Below, one piece after another: positions 24,618 to 28,396 of a stretch of 28,396 nt of DNA. Numbering within the stretch: position 1 is the first letter of the stretch; each line of letters begins with the position of its first letter. The translations under genes were made by a program, and so were the position numbers. The DNA comes from Elusimicrobia bacterium RIFOXYB2_FULL_49_7 (GTDB taxonomy: Bacteria > Fibrobacterota > OXYB2-FULL-49-7). The notes under the pieces were generated by a model. It saw only the letters and a list, made by a program, of their open reading frames with translations, made no database searches and was not told where the DNA came from. The stretch is taken from the NCBI GenBank assembly GCA_001800515.1, contig MGVN01000181.1, forward strand, positions 1-28,396, in the 5' to 3' direction.

Positions 24618-25007
24618 TTATTTGTCAAATATCTTACATTTATGGAAAGTAGGCATTGACTTAAAATGTTTGTCGAAAGAAAACAAGCTAAGTTCATTTT
24701 GAATAGCATTTTGCATGATTATTAGATCTGGAATGCCAATCTTATTGAAACCGTTCTTAAGATTAATGGTTTGCATCTTAATAATCTCATCCCAATCAAT
24801 ATTGATAGGGATATTCTTAATGGATAAAAATAGATCTGCAAGTTCTGATTCGCCTGCCTTTTTTATAGAAGGTATTAGTTCGGCCAAGATAATATTATTT
24901 GTGCAAACAATGTTATTGTCAATCAAGTCCGATAATAAATTCGCCCTTGAATTCGTGCCATTGAAATAGTCAATCCAAACCGATGAATCAACAAGTATAT
25001 CACTCAT
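24618..25007 (-). CDS. vapC: VapC-family PIN-domain toxin ribonuclease
   Basis: 129 residues, the typical VapC size. The four acidic residues of the PIN active site are in place: Asp7 (ILVDSSVWIDYF), Glu43 (LAEL), Asp94 (GIPDLIIM) and Asp112 (SFDKHF). VapC toxins cleave tRNA or rRNA when freed from antitoxin. Its ATG overlaps the vapB stop by 4 nt (ATGA). The gene is AT-rich relative to the core chromosome and is the last gene of the cassette array. Confidence 0.9.
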   Translation of the reverse strand: MSDILVDSSVWIDYFNGTNSRANLLSDLIDNNIVCTNNIILAELIPSIKKAGESELADLFLSIKNIPINIDWDEIIKMQTINLKNGFNKIGIPDLIIMQNAIQNELSLFSFDKHFKSMPTFHKCKIFDK

Positions 25008-25195
25008 CTTTCCCTCAGCATATTCAAATCGATATTCAGATTTAATTTCCCTTTATATTCTTTGATTTTAGAAAGTTTATTCTTTTGGATTAAGCCTTCC
25101 AAAGCATGAATAATTACATTTGTTTTAGTTCTGAAATTGGTAATCTTCATTGCTTCGTGCATCAATTTCTCTGGCAAATCAAGTGTTGTGCGCAT
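25004..25195 (-). CDS. vapB: VapB-family ribbon-helix-helix antitoxin
   Basis: 63 residues. MRTTLDLPEKLMHEAMKIT is the characteristic ribbon and first helix of the short VapB (DUF2191-like) antitoxins, followed by TKTNVIIHALEGLI and a C-terminal toxin-binding tail. It represses its own promoter and neutralises VapC. The ATG has AAGGAG 7 nt upstream. A 14-nt palindrome just upstream of that site is a likely operator, and a TTGACA at about 25243-25248 (minus strand) may be the -35 box. Confidence 0.88.
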   Translation of the reverse strand: MRTTLDLPEKLMHEAMKITNFRTKTNVIIHALEGLIQKNKLSKIKEYKGKLNLNIDLNMLRER

Positions 25196-25208
25196 ATATT
25201 ATCTCCTT

Positions 25209-25222
25209 GTTATGCATATAAC
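25209..25222. promoter_or_regulatory. Candidate VapB operator palindrome
   Basis: GTTAT-GCAT-ATAAC, with perfect 5-bp arms around a self-complementary centre, adjacent to the vapB ribosome-binding site. The position and dyad symmetry suit an autoregulated ribbon-helix-helix antitoxin. No clear -10 at 16-18 nt from the TTGACA could be assigned, so only the operator part is proposed. Confidence 0.4.
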
Positions 25223-25291
25223 CTAATTTAATTATTATGCTTTGTCAATATAGGGATTCAAGTGGCTGAATTAAACTGGAATTAATTTCTC

Positions 25292-25327
25292 GGGCGCGCT
25301 CTTTCTTTGTGCCAGCTTATTGCATGC
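25292..25327. repeat. Right inverted repeat flanking vapBC
   Basis: Partner of 24550-24597: 25309-25327 pairs with 24550-24568 (17/19) and 25292-25299 with 24590-24597 (8/8). The spacer between the two blocks is shorter here (9 nt against 21 nt on the left). The repeat lies between the cassette junction at 25361/25362 and vapB, inside the cassette. Confidence 0.6.
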
Positions 25328-25355
25328 AACTTAGCCTATGACACGAATCAGCTGC

Positions 25356-25437
25356 TTTTAACGCCGCTACTAACCTGCGCTGCCGAAATTCCAAAATACT
25401 ATTAACGACAGCGTCTGGTTGAGCGGCAATGTGAGGT
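25356..25437 (-). other. attC recombination site 1 (82 bp), end of brnTA cassette
   Basis: Minus strand: outer box ACCTCAC (25437-25431), arm 25427-25409, loop, arm 25382-25363, outer box GTTAAAA (25362-25356). The arms pair with a few unpaired bases, as usual for attC (CAACC/GGTTAG and CGCTG/CAGCG are visible). The length is identical to site 3 and the arm sequences are nearly the same. The outer box extends to 25446: 16 nt there pair with the cassette's own beginning at 26196-26181 at 15 positions. Confidence 0.75.
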
Positions 25438-25466
25438 GTAGCTCGTTAAATCTATTCTGTTCTGTT

Positions 25467-25793
25467 TTATGTCCTGCCGTGTTTAGTGCGAAAACCATGG
25501 AGGGTTGAAGCACTATCGGAATTTCCAATTAATTCTTGGAGTTTCTCGGAAAGCAATATTTTTAAGAATGATTGATAGGGAACATCATTCTTATTTGCCA
25601 AATTCTTTATGCCATATAATAGACTTTTTGGAAGACGAATAGAAATCGTTTCGGTAGATGGTTTCAAATTCGGAAAAACAACTTTATTCGCTTTGGAATA
25701 ATCCAAATAATCAGTCGCATCATGATTATTCCAAAAATCTGCTTCTTCTTGGTCGGTTTTAAATACCGGTAAGGGCTTAAGTGTTTTCTTCAT
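25467..25793 (-). CDS. brnA: BrnA-family antitoxin (CopG/ribbon-helix-helix)
   Basis: 108 residues. The N-terminal part (FKTDQEEADFWNNHDATDYLDYSKA) and the central ISIRLPKSLLYGIKNLANK motif followed by VPYQSFLKILLSEKL are those of BrnA/COG5304-type antitoxins. It neutralises BrnT and represses the operon. It overlaps brnT by 17 bp. A second copy with the same N-terminal and central pattern lies at 27864-28190. The only clear difference in layout is that this copy still has a complete toxin. Confidence 0.85.
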   Translation of the reverse strand: MKKTLKPLPVFKTDQEEADFWNNHDATDYLDYSKANKVVFPNLKPSTETISIRLPKSLLYGIKNLANKNDVPYQSFLKILLSEKLQELIGNSDSASTLHGFRTKHGRT

Positions 25794-26082
25794 AGTAATT
25801 CCTTTCTTTGCGAGACATATCTCGTGCAGAAATAGGTCGTATTTTCGTTCCTCGGATCGTAAAAACTATAAATAAATGCCTCTCCTCATTAGTTTGACCT
25901 TGTATGCGCCATCTTGTTTCTTGAATCGTTGAGTGGCTTGGGTCGTCAAGGAACAATAATGGTTGATTAAAGAAAACTTCTTCTATTTCTGATTGTTTAA
26001 CATTGTGTTTAATCCAATTCTTTTCATAATTTCCATCATCCCAATCAAAACCGGTTAGTTTTTGGAAATCGAATGGCTTCAT
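25777..26082 (-). CDS. brnT: BrnT-family toxin (RelE-like ribonuclease)
   Basis: 101 residues. Recognised by FDWDDGNYEKNWIKHNV at the N-terminus (the WD..K...N..KH motif of BrnT) and by FTIRGTKIRPISARDMSRKERNYYEEN at the end, which carries the conserved R-x-I-SAR-x-M-x-x-x-E-R-x-x-Y pattern. It is a translation-inhibiting ribonuclease. No Shine-Dalgarno sequence precedes the ATG; the promoter at 26093-26121 would start transcription only a few bases before the ATG, so the mRNA may be nearly leaderless. Toxin first, antitoxin second, as in characterised brnTA operons. Confidence 0.88.
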   Translation of the reverse strand: MKPFDFQKLTGFDWDDGNYEKNWIKHNVKQSEIEEVFFNQPLLFLDDPSHSTIQETRWRIQGQTNEERHLFIVFTIRGTKIRPISARDMSRKERNYYEENT

Positions 26083-26092
26083 GTATGTTATG

Positions 26093-26121
26093 AATATATA
26101 CTAATATTGGCTGGAAATCAA
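26093..26121 (-). promoter_or_regulatory. brnTA promoter
   Basis: Minus strand: -35 TTGATT (26121-26116), 17-nt spacer, -10 TATATT (26098-26093), then 10 nt to the brnT ATG. Good sigma70-type spacing within the cassette, so expression need not rely on an integron promoter. Confidence 0.6.
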
Positions 26122-26140
26122 TATTTTATGCTGTCAGGAC

Positions 26141-26216
26141 GGCAGCATTGCTTAAATAGGCAGGGCAGCTTTTAGTTTTCACGAGCTACACCTAACGCCG
26201 CTGCCTTTATGCTGCC
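26141..26216. other. Cassette junction with truncated attC and spanning hairpin
   Basis: The box GTTAGGT (minus strand, 26196-26190) marks the start of the brnTA cassette, but the usual second half of the attC is missing: the higA stop codon begins 10 bp away. Instead the arms 26141-26169 and 26197-26216 form an imperfect hairpin (GGCAGCAT with ATGCTGCC, AAA with TTT, GGCAG with CTGCC) with the junction in its loop. This appears to be an eroded or deletion-fused site. Confidence 0.5.
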
Positions 26217-26482
26217 TTTTGAATTTCAATAGCTTCGTATTCTGGAAACATGATTATTGCAGGGTGAATACCAAAAGCTTTAGCAAGTTGTTCCGCACGT
26301 TTCTTTCCGAGATCTATTTTATCATTCTCAAGCAAACTCAAATTTGGTTCAGATATACCGGATCTTTTAGCCAATTCTTTTTGGGACCACTCTTTTAGAT
26401 CCCGCAACATTCTTATAGTTTCTCCTGTTGTTCTTGTAGTGTGAGAGATTGCGGGAACATATTCATTTTTATTTTTATTCAT
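26207..26482 (-). CDS. higA: HigA-like XRE-family antitoxin
   Basis: 91 residues with a central HTH (about 18-72): ETIRMLRDLKEWSQKELAKRSGISEPNLSLLENDKIDLGKKRAEQLAKAFG is a standard XRE fold, framed by short flexible ends. It is encoded second, 9 bp after the toxin, with GAGAGG as ribosome-binding site. It presumably neutralises the toxin and represses the palindromic promoter upstream. The stop codon lies only 10 bp from the cassette junction, so the attC of this cassette is incomplete. Confidence 0.82.
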   Translation of the reverse strand: MNKNKNEYVPAISHTTRTTGETIRMLRDLKEWSQKELAKRSGISEPNLSLLENDKIDLGKKRAEQLAKAFGIHPAIIMFPEYEAIEIQKAA

Positions 26483-26491
26483 TTTTTCCTC

Positions 26492-26764
26492 TCAGTATTT
26501 ATGAGGTGTAATTTCTATAATTTCAACGGTTATGATTTCTCGTTTTATAGTGTAAATTACTCTGTATTTAATATTTAGCCTTGATGATCTTTGTCCGGTT
26601 CTCTCTCCAGTAAGTTTTTCATCGTTAAACCCAGGAAAATTAAGTAAGATCTCGGGGCCATGACGAAAAACTAAATCTTTCCAAAGCTCATACTTAGCTA
26701 AAACTTGGTGTGGAATCTTCCTGCATTCCTTTTGAATCGATTTATGTTCAAGAATATGCCACAT
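26492..26764 (-). CDS. higB: HigB/RelE-superfamily toxin
   Basis: 90 residues, RelE/ParE fold: HKSIQKECRKIPHQVLAKYELWKDLV, then the basic strand region KLTGERTGQRSSRLNIKYRVIYTI that contains the arginines and the tyrosine usual in these mRNA interferases, and a terminal ITVEIIEITPHKY. Toxin precedes antitoxin, the HigBA order. There is no Shine-Dalgarno sequence; the promoter predicted at 26773-26801 would give an almost leaderless transcript. Confidence 0.85.
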   Translation of the reverse strand: MWHILEHKSIQKECRKIPHQVLAKYELWKDLVFRHGPEILLNFPGFNDEKLTGERTGQRSSRLNIKYRVIYTIKREIITVEIIEITPHKY

Positions 26765-26772
26765 TATTAGAA

Positions 26773-26801
26773 ATAATAACTTATTAAATATAGAAAGTCA
26801 A
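26773..26801 (-). promoter_or_regulatory. higBA promoter with overlapping palindrome
   Basis: Minus strand: -35 TTGACT (26801-26796), exactly 17-nt spacer, -10 TATTAT (26778-26773). The -10 ends 8 nt before the higB ATG, so transcription would begin about 2 nt before it. The palindrome AATAA-C-TTATT (26775-26785) overlaps the -10 and is a candidate HigA operator. Confidence 0.65.
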
Positions 26802-26869
26802 ATATTCATCTTGTTTTATTGCTTTGCGGCAAGAATTTCATACAATCCAGTGAATAGCGAAGTTAGCGT

Positions 26870-26932
26870 ATATAACGCCCGAAATCAGCTGCCGGCACGG
26901 AGCGAAGGTCAGCTGGATTGATCTTGTTAGAC
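26870..26932 (-). other. attC recombination site 2 (63 bp), end of dehydrogenase cassette
   Basis: Minus strand: outer box GTCTAAC (26932-26926), which fits RYYYAAC perfectly, an inner arm with CAGCTGACC, a short loop, GGCAGCTG, and outer box GTTATAT (26876-26870). This is the classic 59-base-element size and differs from the longer 82-bp sites on either side, so the cassette may come from another source. Confidence 0.75.
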
Positions 26933-26938
26933 ATGGTT

Positions 26939-27715
26939 TTATTTGTATTTTAACATCATCAACTTGACGATCTTTGGCACAATAAATCTCGGAGTAAATC
27001 TAAGAGAGAATATCTGTATTTTGTTCAGTATACCGGCAACTATTGTTCCCTTGCCCTTAAGTAAAGCCTTATAACCTATTTCTGCGACTTTATTAGCTTT
27101 CATTACTCCAAATGTTTGGACAATTGTATTTTTAATGTTAGCCTTGTCGGCAAATTCTGTTTTTGTTCCTCCGGGACACAAGGTTGTAACAGTCACTCCG
27201 GTTCCTTTCACTTCTTCAGCAATTGCCTCAGATAAAGCTAGTACATAGTTTTTTGTTGCACAATAGACTGCGTTTAAAGGTCCGGGACAAAAAGAACCGG
27301 TAGACCCTATATTTAATATTCTCCCACTGTTTCGCTTTAACATGTCGGGAAGAAATAGTTTTGATAGTTGAGTTAAGGTCACGATGTTAACAAGTATCAT
27401 TTGTAATTCCTTCGTCCAATCAGTTTCAGAAAAGTTGCCGTATACAATAAAACCTGCATTATTGATCATGTATTCAACTTGAATATTCTCCTGTTTTAAA
27501 AGACTATATATTTCTTGTGCTGCGCTAGTAGAACTTAAATCCTTACAAATGATAATTGTCTTAATGCCATACTGATTTTCCAATTCTTGAGCTAATAACT
27601 TTAATCTATCCTCTCGCCGAGCGACTAAAACAAGATTACATTTGTCTTTAGCAAATAATTTAGCAATTTCAAGTCCAATGCCACTGGATGCTCCAGTAAT
27701 CAATGCATATTTCAT
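26939..27715 (-). CDS. Short-chain dehydrogenase/reductase
   Basis: 258 residues, classical SDR. NAD(P)-binding TGASSGIG (7-14), NNAG (85-88), catalytic Ser138, Tyr151 and Lys155 (YCATK), and the PGGTKTEF loop (181-188) after it. Basic residues Arg33/Arg34 after the second strand suggest NADPH preference. The C-terminal 35 residues (RFTPRFIVPKIVKLMMLKYK) are basic and hydrophobic, possibly a membrane-associating helix, as in DltE/YqjQ-like and 3-ketoreductase-like SDRs. The substrate is unknown. GGAG lies 6 nt upstream of the ATG. It is the only non-toxin-antitoxin cargo in the array; it has attC sites on both sides, and no internal promoter was recognised. Confidence 0.88.
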   Translation of the reverse strand: MKYALITGASSGIGLEIAKLFAKDKCNLVLVARREDRLKLLAQELENQYGIKTIIICKDLSSTSAAQEIYSLLKQENIQVEYMINNAGFIVYGNFSETDWTKELQMILVNIVTLTQLSKLFLPDMLKRNSGRILNIGSTGSFCPGPLNAVYCATKNYVLALSEAIAEEVKGTGVTVTTLCPGGTKTEFADKANIKNTIVQTFGVMKANKVAEIGYKALLKGKGTIVAGILNKIQIFSLRFTPRFIVPKIVKLMMLKYK

Positions 27716-27742
27716 TTTGACTCCGTTTGATATATTTTATGT

Positions 27743-27824
27743 CTCTAACGCTCCCGCTAACCTGCGGCCCCATTCTCTAAAATAATATATTTTGAGGCCG
27801 TCTGGTTGAGCAGCAATGTTAGAA
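27743..27824 (-). other. attC recombination site 3 (82 bp), end of brnA cassette
   Basis: Minus strand: outer box TTCTAAC (27824-27818), arm with GCTCAACCAGACGGCC, AT-rich loop, arm with GGCCGCAGGTTAGC, outer box GTTAGAG (27749-27743). It has the same length as site 1 and shares with it the arm segments CTAACCTGCG and CGTCTGGTTGAGC (plus strand), while the loops differ. This is the expected pattern for attC sites of one array. Confidence 0.78.
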
Positions 27825-27863
27825 ATAGCGTCATCAAAGACGAATCAAAAAAGTTAGTAAAAA

Positions 27864-28190
27864 CTATCCCCTGCTCACTCTTGAGCTGCCGCCATGGACA
27901 GTGGCAGCTTTCATCGGTGCTTGAAATAATTCATTCATTTTTTCAGAAAGAATTAGTTTCATGTAAGATTGATAGGGAATATCGCTTCGATTTGCCACTG
28001 ACTTAATTCTATACAATAAATTAGCAGGCAATCTTAGTGATATTTTCTCTGTTGATGGTTTGAGATTGGGAAGAATAACTCTTTTAGGCTTGGTCATGTC
28101 AAAATAGTCCGAAGGATCGGCCTTTGCCCAAAAATCGTGCTCCAAATCTTCATTTTTAAATTGAGGTATCTTCTTTAGAATTTTCTTCAT
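27864..28190 (-). CDS. Orphan BrnA-family antitoxin (second copy)
   Basis: 108 residues, same layout as the brnA at 25467: FKNEDLEHDFWAKADPSDYFD, then KISLRLPANLLYRIKSVANR and IPYQSYMKLILSEKM. The upstream brnT is only a 3' remnant, so this is an antitoxin without its own functional toxin. It may protect against BrnT from the other cassette (cross-neutralisation is an inference). The promoter normally lying before brnT is lost, so expression must come from an upstream cassette or the array promoter. Confidence 0.8.
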   Translation of the reverse strand: MKKILKKIPQFKNEDLEHDFWAKADPSDYFDMTKPKRVILPNLKPSTEKISLRLPANLLYRIKSVANRSDIPYQSYMKLILSEKMNELFQAPMKAATVHGGSSRVSRG

Positions 28191-28350
28191 AAATTTTTCG
28201 CTCCTTCTTAGACATATCTCTTGCCGATATTACCCTAATCTTGTTGCGCCGAATGGTGAATACAATGGACAATAACCTTTTATCAAATGTTTTTCCTAAA
28301 GCGAGCGTCCTTTGTTCCTTTTCGGAATGTTGAATGTCGTCAAAAAACCA
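28156..28350 (-). pseudogene. 5'-truncated brnT toxin remnant
   Basis: The minus-strand frame ending in the TAA at 28156 encodes about 64 residues: FFDDIQHSEKEQRTL, then LLSIVFTIRRNKIRVISARD and MSKKERKIYEEN. These align with the last 58 or so residues of the intact BrnT at 25777-26082. The first 40-45 residues are missing and homology stops at the cassette box at 28348-28354. No start codon lies between the attC and the homologous part in this frame; the nearest ATG is out of frame and ends after three codons. The remnant overlaps brnA by 35 bp. Confidence 0.75.
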
Positions 28351-28396
28351 TAACGCCGCTGCTAACCTGCGCCGTTCACAGTGCCTAATATAATAA
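28348..28396 (-). other. attC recombination site 4, partial at window edge
   Basis: Plus-strand CCATAAC (28348-28354) followed by GCCGCTGCTAACCTGCG, matching the left half of site 1 almost exactly, then the start of a variable loop. The right half lies beyond the window, showing that the array continues. Confidence 0.65.

Larger units (their letters stand above)
25356..28396 (-). mobile_element. Integron-type gene cassette array (attC cluster)
   Basis: Small minus-strand genes, most with a toxin-antitoxin role, are separated by palindromic sites with outer RYYYAAC/GTTRRRY-like boxes. Predicted cassette limits from the G/TT cut rule are: 25362-26195 (brnTA), 26196-26875 (higBA), 26876-27748 (dehydrogenase) and 27749-28353 (brnA). 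The vapBC cassette starts at 25361 and runs left. All attC sites share one orientation, with genes reading toward them, as in integrons. No integrase gene is in the window; it should lie to the right if it exists. The segment is clearly more AT-rich than the chromosome before 24533. Confidence 0.75.

Noticed and set aside
24550..28396. CRISPR array
   Set aside because: Repeats are few, long, palindromic and separated by whole genes; the Cas4-like nuclease next door has no cas neighbours.

Overview
The window looks like a chromosomal segment of a Gram-negative bacterium from the Bacteroidota or a related FCB-group lineage. A Kdo transferase gene and two outer-membrane proteins indicate an LPS-bearing outer membrane. 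Two proteins end in type IX secretion (Por) sorting domains, which are typical of the FCB group. No rRNA or unique marker is present, so I do not name a genus. Core genes are of middling GC; two segments (about 720-2340 and 24,540-28,396) are visibly AT-rich and look acquired.

Layout. 1-707: 5' half of waaA (minus strand). 739-2326: two T9SS-tailed secreted-protein genes, one lacking its 5' end, bracketed by a 33-nt imperfect direct repeat. 2338-2450: tRNA-CAT and its terminator. 2449-4421: an overlapping pair of uncharacterised membrane proteins. 4520-6730: a SulP anion transporter fused to STAS and cyclic-nucleotide-binding domains. 6745-17127: a contiguous phosphate locus on the minus strand. 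The upstream unit is DUF47/PhoU-like protein, PiT transporter, PhoB and PhoR. The downstream unit is phosphate-type porin, PstS, PstC, PstA, PstB and PhoU. The two units share a 19-of-23 identical element just upstream of their first genes, and a small 33-residue ORF with a strong ribosome-binding site lies between them. 17269-22301: an outer-membrane protein, a PilZ protein, a membrane-bound CheA-like kinase, and a divergent PAS-GGDEF diguanylate cyclase, i.e. a c-di-GMP/phosphorelay neighbourhood. 22291-24533: phosphohexomutase and a PD-(D/E)XK nuclease with Fe-S cysteines, each overlapping its upstream gene.

24550-28396: an array of gene cassettes, all coded on the minus strand and separated by attC-like recombination sites, two of them exactly 82 bp long and one 63 bp. 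Cargo: vapBC, brnTA, higBA, a short-chain dehydrogenase, and an orphan brnA whose brnT is cut off exactly at a cassette junction. This is a chromosomal integron array or integrase-less attC cluster. The integrase, if any, would lie beyond the right edge. The vapBC end next to the nuclease gene appears to be the distal end of the array.

How it works together: the phosphate locus couples sensing (PhoR/PhoB, two PhoU-type proteins) to outer-membrane entry (porin), high-affinity uptake (Pst) and low-affinity uptake (PiT). The signalling block makes and probably reads c-di-GMP. The cassette array is dominated by toxin-antitoxin modules, commonly thought to stabilise such arrays. The most notable items are the cassette array with its junction anomalies, the shared phosphate-operon element, and the small ORF before the porin.
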